A DNA stretch of 64,000 nt from an uncultured Mobiluncus sp. (GTDB taxonomy: Bacteria > Actinomycetota > Actinomycetes > Actinomycetales > Actinomycetaceae): contig NZ_CAMYBV010000002.1 of the NCBI RefSeq assembly GCF_947254095.1, positions 62,001-126,000 on the forward strand, given 5' to 3'. Positions within the stretch are counted from its first letter, which is position 1, and every line of letters begins with the position of its first letter. A program made the position numbers and the translations under genes. Below are positions 17,441-26,219 of the stretch, piece after piece. The notes beneath the pieces are model-generated. The model saw only the letters and a program-made list of their open reading frames with translations, had not been told where the DNA came from and ran no database searches.

Positions 17441-18201
17441 AACAATCCCCACAAAACACAGACGACACCGGCGAACCGGGCCAGAGCCGAGCCACCTTGG
17501 AACGTTTACTTGCAGACTGGGGACAACCGGTCGATAAAGAACTTTTGGTAGTCGCGATGACCCACCGGTCTTTTGCCCACGAACACGGGAAAACCGGCTC
17601 GACCGGCACGAATGAAAGGCTGGAATTCCTGGGGGACGCGGTCTTACAAATCGTGGTCACAGAATACTTGTTCCGTAACTTCCCCGATGTTCCCGAGGGC
17701 GAGTTGGCTCCGATGCGCGCCGCCACCGTCAGCCAAACCCCGCTGGCGGAAGTCGCGCGACGGCTGCACCTGGGCGATTACATCCTGCTGGGAATCGGCG
17801 AGGACCGTCAGGGCGGCCGGGAAAAGGACTCCATCTTGTCCGACACGTTAGAGGCCCTGATTGGCGCGTCCTACCTCACGTCAGGTTTGGAATCGACACG
17901 GGTCACTATAGAGCGTCACCTGCGGCGATACTTGCGCAACGCGCCGCGCCGGGCGGTCGGTATGGACTGGAAGACCCATCTCAGCGAGTTTGCGGCCGCC
18001 AACTCGCTGGGCGAACCGGAATATGTGGTGCAGGGCAGTGGGCCGGATCATGCCCGCGTGTTCAGGGCAGAAATCCGGTTGGATGGTGAGGTTCTGGGCG
18101 AAGGTCAGGGCACTTCCAAGAAATCCGCTGAACACAGCGCTGCCGAGGCTGCTTTCGAGGCGCTGCAGGATCGTTTTGGGGATCAGGTGGCTGATGCCTG
18201 A
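17437..18201 (+). CDS. rnc: Ribonuclease III
   Basis: The 254-residue protein begins at GTG 17437, overlapping the yceD stop. It has the RNase III signature NERLEFLGDAVLQIVVTEYL, the second catalytic cluster DTLEALIGASYL, and a C-terminal double-stranded RNA-binding domain (about 178-246; HLSEFAAANSLGEPEYVVQG, GQGTSKKSAEHSAAEAAFEAL). It cleaves double-stranded RNA in rRNA maturation and mRNA turnover. rnc-mutM coupling (8-base overlap) is the usual actinobacterial arrangement. Confidence 0.95.
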   Translation: MKQSPQNTDDTGEPGQSRATLERLLADWGQPVDKELLVVAMTHRSFAHEHGKTGSTGTNERLEFLGDAVLQIVVTEYLFRNFPDVPEGELAPMRAATVSQTPLAEVARRLHLGDYILLGIGEDRQGGREKDSILSDTLEALIGASYLTSGLESTRVTIERHLRRYLRNAPRRAVGMDWKTHLSEFAAANSLGEPEYVVQGSGPDHARVFRAEIRLDGEVLGEGQGTSKKSAEHSAAEAAFEALQDRFGDQVADA

Positions 18202-19156
18202 GCTTCCCGAAGTGGAGACGATTCGCCGGAATCTGGAACAAACCGTGGTGGGAGCGCGGGTCCTGAGCATCAGTGACCCGACCCATGAGCGGACTTTGCG
18301 TAACCAGCAGGGGGGAATTGCCGCGTTACGTGCGGGACTGGAGGGGGCGCGTCTGGGCGCAGCAGTCCGGCGCGGAAAGTTTTTATGGTTTCCCTTAGCG
18401 GGGGATGTCACAAGTGCAGAAGGCTCGCTTGCCCTCGTGATGCACCTGGGTATGTCGGGTCAGCTGCGGGTCGAATCCGCAGATGCGGCTCTACACAGCG
18501 CCGGGTCAGCTGTGCCACCACCAGCTCAGCAAGGCCTCGAGGAGGCTCGCCCCTTCACCCATGAGCGCCTCCGTTTCACCCTCGACAACGGGAAAGACCT
18601 GGTGTTTTGCGACCAACGCACCTTTGGACACGTCGAACTCAGGACGCTGCGGCCCACCGCGGACGGTGCGCCCGGGGGAACTGGCTCCACGGAACCGCTG
18701 CTGCCTCAGGATGTGGAACATATTGCCCGTGATGTACTCGATCCGAGCCGCGACACGACGGAGTTCGTGGAAAAGACTCACGCCAGTACTCGAGCGATAA
18801 AAACCAAGCTGTTAGATCAGGGCATTGTCTCCGGTATTGGCAATATTTATGCAGATGAAGGCCTGTTTGCTGCCCGAATACATCCCGCTACTCCCGGCCG
18901 GTCGCTCAGTGACAGGAAACTGCGGGAGTTGCTGAGTGCTGTGGCGGTCGTGATGGAGCAGGCTTTGGACTTCGGCGGTACTTCGTTTGACCGCCTGTAC
19001 GTGAATTCTTGGGGTAATCCTGGCGAATTTGCGAAAGAATTGCAGGTTTACGGTCGGGGCGGCCAAAGTTGTCGCCGCTGCGGGACCCGGCTCGATAAAA
19101 TGACTATTGACGGTCGCTCCAGCGTGTTTTGCCCACGCTGCCAGCGAAAACGTTAG
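18194..19156 (+). CDS. mutM: Formamidopyrimidine-DNA glycosylase
   Basis: The 320-residue enzyme starts MPELPEVETIRRNLE, with the catalytic Pro2/Glu3 of the Fpg/Nei family. It also has the helix-two-turn-helix (KTKLLDQGIVSGIGNIYADE) and a C-terminal zinc finger CRRCGTRLDKMTIDGRSSVFCPRC. It excises 8-oxoguanine and formamidopyrimidines. A roughly 25-residue insertion around 97-125 (ESADAALHSAGSAVPPPAQQ) makes it somewhat longer than the usual 270-290. ATG 18194 overlaps rnc; longer upstream frames are shadows of rnc. Confidence 0.95.
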   Translation: MPELPEVETIRRNLEQTVVGARVLSISDPTHERTLRNQQGGIAALRAGLEGARLGAAVRRGKFLWFPLAGDVTSAEGSLALVMHLGMSGQLRVESADAALHSAGSAVPPPAQQGLEEARPFTHERLRFTLDNGKDLVFCDQRTFGHVELRTLRPTADGAPGGTGSTEPLLPQDVEHIARDVLDPSRDTTEFVEKTHASTRAIKTKLLDQGIVSGIGNIYADEGLFAARIHPATPGRSLSDRKLRELLSAVAVVMEQALDFGGTSFDRLYVNSWGNPGEFAKELQVYGRGGQSCRRCGTRLDKMTIDGRSSVFCPRCQRKR

Positions 19157-19168
19157 GAAGGACCAAAG

Positions 19169-19831
19169 ATGACTGAGCAGTCGGAGATTCGCGTCATGAT
19201 TGTTGACGACCACGAGATTGTTCGCCGTGGAATCGCCGAGCTTGTCGATAGGGCAGCGGATTTGCGAGTCGTCGCCGAAGCCGGTTCGGTTGCCGAAGCC
19301 CTGTCTAGGGCCGAGTTGGCCAACCCGAACGTGGTCTTGGTGGACTTGCAGCTGCCCGACGGCACCGGCATCGATTTGATTCGTCAGCTGCGAGTAATGA
19401 CGCCAAACGCCCGCATGGTGGTGCTGACCTCCTTTGACGATGACGAGGCGCTGGCGGAATCCCTGCAAGTGGGGGCGGCAGCTTATCTGTTGAAAACTGT
19501 CGCCGGGGTGGAAATTACGAACGTCATCAAGGCCGTGGCGGCGGGGAGGACTCTGCTCGATGAGCGTACCGTGACCCGCACCAGCGCAAACCGCAGCGAC
19601 CCTACCGAACACTTGACCCCTACTGAAAAGAAAATCCTGGGATTAATCGGCGATGGCCTATCTAACCGGGAAATTGGGGATGCCCTAGGCGTGGCCGAAA
19701 AGACCGTGAAAAACCACATTACGGCACTGCTGTCGAAAATGGGCCTGCAACGGCGCACCCAGGTGGCGGCGTGGGTTGCATCGCAGCGTTCCGCAGAGTG
19801 GCGCAAGAATTCTCCGCGTCAGGAACTGTGA
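19169..19831 (+). CDS. NarL/DevR-family two-component response regulator
   Basis: A 220-residue regulator. Its receiver domain (8-125) has the acidic pair in MIVDDHEIVRRG, the phospho-acceptor Asp in NVVLVDLQLPDGTG (about residue 60) and LLKTVAG with the conserved Lys. The LuxR-type helix-turn-helix is at about 152-205 (LTPTEKKILGLIGDGLSNRE, VAEKTVKNHITALLSKMGLQ). A clear AGGAAGG precedes the ATG. It faces a GAF-domain histidine kinase gene (19865-21157) across 33 bases. The pair resembles DevR/DevS, which in mycobacteria answers hypoxia and NO. The adjoining cyd genes make an oxygen or redox input likely, by inference. Confidence 0.88.
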   Translation: MTEQSEIRVMIVDDHEIVRRGIAELVDRAADLRVVAEAGSVAEALSRAELANPNVVLVDLQLPDGTGIDLIRQLRVMTPNARMVVLTSFDDDEALAESLQVGAAAYLLKTVAGVEITNVIKAVAAGRTLLDERTVTRTSANRSDPTEHLTPTEKKILGLIGDGLSNREIGDALGVAEKTVKNHITALLSKMGLQRRTQVAAWVASQRSAEWRKNSPRQEL

Positions 19832-19864
19832 GCCCGGCAGGCAGATAGCGTCTCAATCCCGAAA

Positions 19865-21157
19865 TTAACTAAGCGGAATACACCACGTCAGAAGGGTTCC
19901 GCTGGCGCCGTCGGGGCGTTTACCGATGCGCATCATCCCCAGGTGAATCGTGGCGCGCGCGGCCATATTGGCTAAGCCCGAATGGTGGTCAATCTTGGAA
20001 TTAAGCCCGCACCCGTCATCCTGAATCTCCACTCGCAGCAGTCCGTTGGGCTGGGTTGGCGTGGGTACGCTCGCGTCGGTGAGGGCGCATCGGGGTGGTA
20101 TCAACTCCGGATTGAACCAAATATCTACTTCCAGACGCACCTCGGTGGCGTGGGCGTGGCGAGCCACGTTCGTCAAGCCCTCGCGCACGACTGCCAACAC
20201 ATCCGAGATGAGGGTTTCCGGTAGCCTCCGGCGCAGCCGTTCCTCCATTCGTTCCATATTGTCCAGGGTGCAAACTTCATCGTCTACGCGCACAATGAGC
20301 GAAGGCGCGAATCCGAGGGAACGACGAGACAGCGAGGCCTCCATCCGCAATCCGCCCAACAGCTCCGGTTCCGCGCTGTCTTGATCTTTCAGTTCGCTGA
20401 CGATTCGGCGAATTTCCCCCACAGAGTCGCCCACTGAACGCAACGCCTCATCCAGGGTGGTGCGAATCGTCTGAGCTGTGAGTTCCTGATCGCTGAGGTC
20501 TTCTTTTAAGGCTTCGAGGTGCAGGGAGGTCGCGAACAGCTGCTGTATAGCCAGGTCATGCAGGTCACGAGCAATGCGCTGGCGTTCTTCCAGCAGCTCC
20601 GCGCGGTCTTCGGACTGCCGCACGCCGGACAGGCGCAGCGCCAAAGTGGCTTGTGCCGCAAAATTCTCGGCGGCTCGCAAATCCGGCACGGTAAATTCGG
20701 GGCTGCCAGGGTTGCGAAACAGGATAATGACCCCGCTGGCGGCTCCGCGCTCGCTCATCGGGGCATAAAGAGCCGGACCAAAAATGGACAGTTCGGGAAT
20801 CCGCAGTAAGTTGGCGCGTTCCATCGACTCCACAATGATGCCGACATTGTTGCGAATGACCGCCTGGGCGCGCCCCTCGGGAGGAAATTCCATCCCAATC
20901 ATCTGTGTGGCAGCTTCGCCGTCAGCAATTTCACAAATGTATTTTCCGCCCAAGCTGGGCAGTACAATCAGGGTCGTATCGGCTTCCGCTACCCGGCGCA
21001 CAGAAGAGGCGATGAGGGACAGCGCTTCCTCTTCATCGGTGTCTTCCAGCAGCGCCGTGGTAATGCTTTGGCTCATGCGGTTCCACCGCTGCAAAGTTTC
21101 GAGCTCCAAGTTCAGCGCATAGATTTTTTCACGCAAAACTGCGTGGCTTTCCCCCAA
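19865..21157 (-). CDS. GAF-domain sensor histidine kinase (HisKA_3 type)
   Basis: The 430-residue protein lacks membrane helices. Residues 1-40 are helical, 45-185 form a GAF domain (TLIVLPSLGGKYICEI, APMSERGAASGVIILF), and the H-box is ERQRIARDLHDLAIQQLFA with the phosphorylated His near 205. The ATPase domain has VVREGLTNVARHAHA (N-box), DDGCG and GLANMAARA. The layout is that of DevS/DosT-like cytosolic kinases with one GAF. Whether the GAF binds haem is unknown. A TTG start at 21157 is assumed, 28 bases after cydC, and its ribosome site is weak, so the start is uncertain. It lies at the end of the cyd run, convergent with its probable partner regulator. Confidence 0.85.
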   Translation of the reverse strand: MGESHAVLREKIYALNLELETLQRWNRMSQSITTALLEDTDEEEALSLIASSVRRVAEADTTLIVLPSLGGKYICEIADGEAATQMIGMEFPPEGRAQAVIRNNVGIIVESMERANLLRIPELSIFGPALYAPMSERGAASGVIILFRNPGSPEFTVPDLRAAENFAAQATLALRLSGVRQSEDRAELLEERQRIARDLHDLAIQQLFATSLHLEALKEDLSDQELTAQTIRTTLDEALRSVGDSVGEIRRIVSELKDQDSAEPELLGGLRMEASLSRRSLGFAPSLIVRVDDEVCTLDNMERMEERLRRRLPETLISDVLAVVREGLTNVARHAHATEVRLEVDIWFNPELIPPRCALTDASVPTPTQPNGLLRVEIQDDGCGLNSKIDHHSGLANMAARATIHLGMMRIGKRPDGASGTLLTWCIPLS

Positions 21158-21185
21158 ATATTTATTAACCTTGAGGCTTCTTAGC

Positions 21186-23132
21186 TCAGACGTAGCTTTT
21201 CTCCTGTTCTAGGTTCCAACGGTAGGTGGGGTTGGTTTTGACCAAACTGGCGTGTGTTCCGCGAGCGGTGATGTGGGTCACGCCGTCCTCGTCTTCGCTA
21301 TCCAGCTTACCAAGAACGATGACTTCATCGGCTTTGTCCAAGGCACTGAGCCGGTGAGTGACCAACAGCACGCCGCGTTCCCCGCTCTTGCCGGTCGCCA
21401 GTAGGTCCGACACCAGCTGGTCGGCTAGAGCCCCGTCCAGGTGCTCTCCGGGTTCGTCCAGGGCGAGGAGCTGCGCCGGGGTCGCCAAAGCCCGTGCCAA
21501 CAGGATGCGTCGACGTTCTCCACCGCTCAGTGCGGCTCCGTCCATGCCGAGCACAGTGTCCAGGCCGTCCGGAGCGGCCTTAAGCCACGGCCCCATTCCT
21601 GCCTCTTGCAGAAGCTTTTCTGCCTCCACGGTGCCCACATTGGCTCGCGCTACCCGAATGTTCTCTAGGGCGGTGGTGGCAAAAATATGGGCGTCCTCCG
21701 CGGTCATCACGATTTTTTCGCTCACGGTGGGACGCGGCAGTGTGCTGATGTCGATTCCTCCCAGCGTCAGGCTGCCACCGCGCGGCGGAATCAAACCTGC
21801 CAAGGTATAAAGCAGCGTGGATTTGCCGATTCCGGAACGCCCCACAATCGCCAAAGCCTTGCCGGGGCGCAGTTCCAAATCAATTCCGCTGGCAATAATC
21901 GGCCCGCCGGGCCACCCAATCTCCAGGTCTTTGGCTACCAGGCGAGCCTCAACTTCGGTGACGGGCGAGAGTTCCGTGCGGTGCCCCTCCGCGTTGACCG
22001 CCGCATCCGGGACGGCATCGCTGGTCGGGGCGGCGTCTTCTGCGTAAATCTGCTTCAGGGCGGCTTCGACATAGTCAGCTCCACCCATCAAATCCACCAG
22101 ACGGGTCGCGGCGGCCCCGGAGGACACCAGCTGTACCGCGGCGGCAGCCAGTTGGGAGGTCCCTTCAAAAGCTGCTAGGGGAGCCAGCACCAAAATCGCC
22201 AGGTTCACGTCCCACAGCTGGCCGCTGACGACCAGGGGAGTGCCAATCAGAAAACCGCACAGGACGGCCGCCCCCATCGAAATATTGTCAATAAAAGCGG
22301 CGATGGCAGAGGGGCGGGCAGCCTTGTCTTTCAGACGTTGAATGACTTGTTCGACTTGGTTGAGGTGGTCTTGCGCAGCCTGCAGACGCCCGGAAACTGC
22401 CAGTTCGCTGGCATTCATCATGAGGTTTTGGGCGCTGGCAGTCAGCTCAATCTGGGCCTGCTGGGAAGCCAGCTCGGCGATACGGGCGGCACGAATTGTC
22501 AGCAAAGGTCCCACCACTCCGGCCATCAGCAGGCAGATCAGCAGCGTGAGCGCTGCTAGGGGAGCCAGGAACCAGAACAAAATAACGGTGGCGAGGGCGG
22601 TGAGAGCCGTAACCATTCCGGGAAGGACAGACTTCACCACGAAGTCTCCGACCGAATCAACATCGCCGCCCGTGCGGGCCAGGATTTCCCCGCGCCGCAA
22701 GGCTGCGATATTTTTGGCCGGACGACCCGCCAGAATCCGGTAAACCGTGTGCCGCAAATCGGCTACCCCCAACAGGGCGACCTTGTGAGACGCCAGGCGC
22801 TCCAGATAGCGAAACAACGCCCGGCCAATCCCGAAGAAACGCACGGCTACGGCCGCGACCGCCAAGTCCATCCACAGAGCGTCAATCTGGGCGGCACGGG
22901 CGATGAGCCAAGCCGCCACCACCGACAGCCCGATGGCGCAGGCCAACGTCGAGACGCCCAGGAGGATAGCCAGAGCCATATTGGCGCGATTCAGGCGCAT
23001 CATCCGATAGGTCAGGCGCAGGTTGCGCAGCTCCTCGCGCGAAATAAACGCCGTGTTTTTCATAGCGGGACCATAAAACCCGGCAGCGGATTCCATGACT
23101 TCGGCGGGGAAAGTTGACTTGTCGCTACTCAT
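21186..23132 (-). CDS. cydC: Cytochrome bd assembly ABC transporter, CydC
   Basis: A 648-residue half-ABC exporter with six helices (about 50-340) and a nucleotide-binding domain: AIVGRSGIGKSTLLYTLAG (Walker A), LSGGERRRILLARALA (signature) and LLALDEPGEHLD (Walker B). In known systems CydDC exports cysteine/glutathione and is needed to assemble cytochrome bd. It overlaps the end of cydD by 4 bases, so the two are translationally coupled. A roughly 35-residue low-complexity segment (EDAAPTSDAVPDAAVNAEG) joins the membrane and ATPase domains. Confidence 0.9.
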   Translation of the reverse strand: MSSDKSTFPAEVMESAAGFYGPAMKNTAFISREELRNLRLTYRMMRLNRANMALAILLGVSTLACAIGLSVVAAWLIARAAQIDALWMDLAVAAVAVRFFGIGRALFRYLERLASHKVALLGVADLRHTVYRILAGRPAKNIAALRRGEILARTGGDVDSVGDFVVKSVLPGMVTALTALATVILFWFLAPLAALTLLICLLMAGVVGPLLTIRAARIAELASQQAQIELTASAQNLMMNASELAVSGRLQAAQDHLNQVEQVIQRLKDKAARPSAIAAFIDNISMGAAVLCGFLIGTPLVVSGQLWDVNLAILVLAPLAAFEGTSQLAAAAVQLVSSGAAATRLVDLMGGADYVEAALKQIYAEDAAPTSDAVPDAAVNAEGHRTELSPVTEVEARLVAKDLEIGWPGGPIIASGIDLELRPGKALAIVGRSGIGKSTLLYTLAGLIPPRGGSLTLGGIDISTLPRPTVSEKIVMTAEDAHIFATTALENIRVARANVGTVEAEKLLQEAGMGPWLKAAPDGLDTVLGMDGAALSGGERRRILLARALATPAQLLALDEPGEHLDGALADQLVSDLLATGKSGERGVLLVTHRLSALDKADEVIVLGKLDSEDEDGVTHITARGTHASLVKTNPTYRWNLEQEKSYV

Positions 23133-24913
23133 GCGCGCACCTCGTTATCAGCAAAATCTAGATTCAAAATGAGCGGGGGCAAATCCTCACGCCCATCCGG
23201 TTTGCGTTTGCGTTCCCGCGGTTTCGGTTTCGCTTCGGCTGCCGCCTGAGCTTCCTGTTCCGCTTCGGCTGCGGTGAAAGTTCTGGTTTCGACCGGAATA
23301 GACACGTCGGCGACATTCATCACGGCTTGGCGGTGGGCAATGACGACCACTGTTTTCCCTTGAGCTTTCAGGGCTTTAATTCCGGCAATGACCTGGGTTT
23401 CCAGATTTGCGTCCAGGTGCGCGGTCGGCTCGTCCAAGACGATGAACTGTGCTTTTTGGGTCAGGGTGCGGGTTAACGCCAAGCGTTGCCGCTGACCGAC
23501 TGACAAACCCAAGCCGCCAGCGCCAAGCTGGGTCAGCCAGCCTTCTGACAGCCCCTGCACCACCGTATCGAAGTGGGTGATACGGCTGGCTTCCACCAGG
23601 GCGGGGCTCGGGGTGTCCCCGGACTCGCCCAGATTTTCCAAAACTGTTCCGGGCAGAATAGCCGGATTTTGGGGAACCCAGGCACATTGTTCCCACCACG
23701 AGGCCGGGTCGATGTCGTGCAGCGGTACGTCGCCCGCGGGTCCGCTCACCGTCAGCTCGCCCTGGTCCACAGTTTGCAGCCCCAAAAGGCTCATGGCGGT
23801 GGTCGTTTTCCCGGAACCGCTGGCGCCGGTCAGGGCGTAAATTTTCCCCGGTTCGAGGCTAGCCGTGAGGTTGGCGGGAGCCCACATACCACGAGCTTTC
23901 ACGCCTATGTCACGTAGCTGAATGGTGGCTTTTGCTAAGTCAGGAGCCGCGAGGTGCCCGGTTTTCGGCAGCGGTTCCTCAAGGATAGCAAAGGCGGCTT
24001 CCGCGGCGGTGACACCGTCGGAGGAGGCGTGGAATTGCTTGCCGACTTCGCGCAGCGGGCTAAAGACCTCCGGAGTCAGCATGATGACCAGCAGCCCGGT
24101 GAACAGGTCGAGTTGGTTATTCAACAGACGAATCCCGACTTCTACCGCAACCAGAGCCACACACAGGGTGGTCAGGAATTCCAGAGCACCGCCGCTCATG
24201 AACGCGACGCGCAACGTTTGCATAGTGGAACGGGAGTATTCGTAGCCGACCCGTTTCACCTGCTTGGCGGGGTCTTGCTCGCGTCCCAAAGATTTCAGGG
24301 TTGCTAGGCCGGCCAGGAGGTCCACCAATTGACCGCCCATGCGTTTCATGGAAGCTAGGCGTTTGTCGGAGTATTCCTGGGTCAAAATCCCGATGAGAAT
24401 CATGAACAGGGGGATGAGCGGAATGGTGGCCAGCACGAACAGAGAGCTAATCCAGTCCAGGTAAAAAATCACCAACAGGGTTAGGGGAGTGACTGTCACC
24501 GAGAGTAAAAGTTGGGGCAGGAAAAAAACGAAGTAAGCGTCGAGGTCTTTCAAGGCGCGCACGACCGTGGTCACGGTGTCTTGACCGTGCTGGGTTTGCC
24601 AGCGGGGGCCGAGCTTGGTAGCGTGGGACAGGACTTTTTCCCGGATTTCTTTGATAGCACCCGTCGCTGCCCGGTGCGCAAACCACTGCCGAACCAGCAG
24701 GGACAAGCCCCTACCCAAAAGGACCAAAACCAACACTCCGAGGGTGGGAACGATGAAAGACAAAGGCTGGTGATCCATGATGACCGGGGTCGCGGCCTTC
24801 GAGATGAGCCAGTCTTGAGCGATGATGAAAACTGCCGAGAAAAAACCAAAAACAGTGATAAAGATGATGTATCCGCGGGCAGTTTTTGCGTACTTCAGCA
24901 GTCGGGGGTCCAT
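23129..24913 (-). CDS. cydD: Cytochrome bd assembly ABC transporter, CydD
   Basis: ATG at 24913 is chosen because GAGGGGG lies upstream; an in-frame extension to GTG 24958 lacks a ribosome site. The protein is then 594 residues, beginning MDPRLLKYAKTARGY. It has six membrane helices, then ALTGASGSGKTTTAMSLLG, LSVGQRQRLALTRTL and FIVLDEPTAHLD. It pairs with CydC as a heterodimeric exporter of thiols. The last 60 residues are a charged tail (AEAKPKPRERKRKPDGREDL) not typical of CydD. It lies 136 bases downstream of cydB, a gap containing a stable hairpin. Confidence 0.9.
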   Translation of the reverse strand: MDPRLLKYAKTARGYIIFITVFGFFSAVFIIAQDWLISKAATPVIMDHQPLSFIVPTLGVLVLVLLGRGLSLLVRQWFAHRAATGAIKEIREKVLSHATKLGPRWQTQHGQDTVTTVVRALKDLDAYFVFFLPQLLLSVTVTPLTLLVIFYLDWISSLFVLATIPLIPLFMILIGILTQEYSDKRLASMKRMGGQLVDLLAGLATLKSLGREQDPAKQVKRVGYEYSRSTMQTLRVAFMSGGALEFLTTLCVALVAVEVGIRLLNNQLDLFTGLLVIMLTPEVFSPLREVGKQFHASSDGVTAAEAAFAILEEPLPKTGHLAAPDLAKATIQLRDIGVKARGMWAPANLTASLEPGKIYALTGASGSGKTTTAMSLLGLQTVDQGELTVSGPAGDVPLHDIDPASWWEQCAWVPQNPAILPGTVLENLGESGDTPSPALVEASRITHFDTVVQGLSEGWLTQLGAGGLGLSVGQRQRLALTRTLTQKAQFIVLDEPTAHLDANLETQVIAGIKALKAQGKTVVVIAHRQAVMNVADVSIPVETRTFTAAEAEQEAQAAAEAKPKPRERKRKPDGREDLPPLILNLDFADNEVRA

Positions 24914-24994
24914 GGGTTTCACCCCCTCAGCTTTCCACATTTTAGGGAAAATCTCCACAACGCGAGGAGGACGAAACCCCGGTTAAACTGGTGC

Positions 24995-25020
24995 GGGCGG
25001 GCCACCGTAGTGACCCGCCC
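24995..25020 (-). promoter_or_regulatory. Intercistronic hairpin between cydB and cydD
   Basis: GGGCGGGTCAC and GTGGCCCGCCC (minus strand) form an 11-bp stem with one G-T pair and a four-base loop. No T-run follows, so it is not a classical terminator. It could stabilise the upstream cydAB message or attenuate cydDC. Confidence 0.5.
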
Positions 25021-25049
25021 GTAACGGTTTCAGACCGTCGTCGCTTTAT

Positions 25050-26204
25050 TTAGCCAACCAGGAAGTTCGCGCCTTCGCGAATCTTATCGGGCTCCAAGCC
25101 GCCTGCAGGAGCCACGCTGATACGAGCGCGGAACATGTAGACAGACCAGATGGTGTAACCCAATACGATCGGAACCAGGATGATGGCCGCCACGGTCATC
25201 ACAATCTGAGTTCCTGCGGAAGCCGCAGACTGAGCGATAGTCAGCGAGTAAGCCGGATCAATCGAGGACTTCATTACGTTCGGGAAGAGCATGGCGAACA
25301 CCCAAGCCACAGCCATAGCAATGGCGATGGAATTGAAGGTGAAGGCCTTTGCTGAAGCACCCTTGAACGCAAAGAGCAGGCTGACGATGAGGCAGACTGC
25401 CGCGAGGACCAGGAAGATCAGTGCGAAGATGAAACCATCGCCCTTGAAAGCGAAAGTGCCCCACACCGCAAAGACTGCGGTCAGGACGGTCGAAATGAGA
25501 CCCAACTTCGGGGCAATCGCGACCGCGCGTTCCTGAACAGCTCCGTCGGTCTTAAGAGCCAAGAAGTTGGCGCCTTGGACCAAGGACAGAGAGGCAATTA
25601 CCAAACCGCCGAGAATCGCGAAACCGGAACCGCCAATCAGCAAGCTCACCAGCTGGCTGAAGGGGAATTGGCCCAGACCGATGAAAGAGTGAATCTGAGA
25701 CATACCGGCATTGGCGATGTCGACGTTCTCAGGACCAACTTCGGTGAACGGGGTCTTGGGATCGGCCACGATAATCTTCATGCCGGCTACCAGGTTGCCG
25801 AAGGCTACACCCAGCAGAACCGGAACCAGCCAAGCCGTGATGGTTTGGATGGTATCCCAGGTGCTGCGCCACTTCAGCGTGTCCACCTTGTTGCGCCATT
25901 CGATAGCCGCGATACGACCAATCAAGCACAGCAGAACCAGGAACAAAGCGATGTACATACCGGAGAACATCACGGCGTACCACTCGGGAGAAGAAGCGAA
26001 GGTCGCGCCACCAGCGGTGAGCAGCCACACTTCGTTGCCGTCCCAGTGCGGGCCGATGGCGCGAACCATCTGACCGCGCTCGTCATCGGTCTTACCGATG
26101 ATACGCAGCAACATACCGGTACCCAAGCCGTAGCCTTCCAGGACGAGATAGCCAGCCCACAGGACCGCTACGAGGATAAACCAAAGGATTTGCAGAAAAG
26201 TCAT
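25050..26204 (-). CDS. cydB: Cytochrome bd ubiquinol/menaquinol oxidase subunit II
   Basis: This 384-residue integral membrane protein begins MTFLQILWFILVAVLWAGYLVLEGYGLGTGML and includes GPHWDGNEVWLLTAGGATFA, a CydB hallmark near residue 50. About eight to nine helices follow. CydB pairs with CydA in the high-affinity terminal oxidase. AAGGAGG stands upstream of the ATG, and the gap to cydA is 15 bases. No heme-copper oxidase genes are seen in this window, which does not exclude them elsewhere. Confidence 0.95.
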   Translation of the reverse strand: MTFLQILWFILVAVLWAGYLVLEGYGLGTGMLLRIIGKTDDERGQMVRAIGPHWDGNEVWLLTAGGATFASSPEWYAVMFSGMYIALFLVLLCLIGRIAAIEWRNKVDTLKWRSTWDTIQTITAWLVPVLLGVAFGNLVAGMKIIVADPKTPFTEVGPENVDIANAGMSQIHSFIGLGQFPFSQLVSLLIGGSGFAILGGLVIASLSLVQGANFLALKTDGAVQERAVAIAPKLGLISTVLTAVFAVWGTFAFKGDGFIFALIFLVLAAVCLIVSLLFAFKGASAKAFTFNSIAIAMAVAWVFAMLFPNVMKSSIDPAYSLTIAQSAASAGTQIVMTVAAIILVPIVLGYTIWSVYMFRARISVAPAGGLEPDKIREGANFLVG

Positions 26205-26219
26205 TGTCTGATTTCCTCC

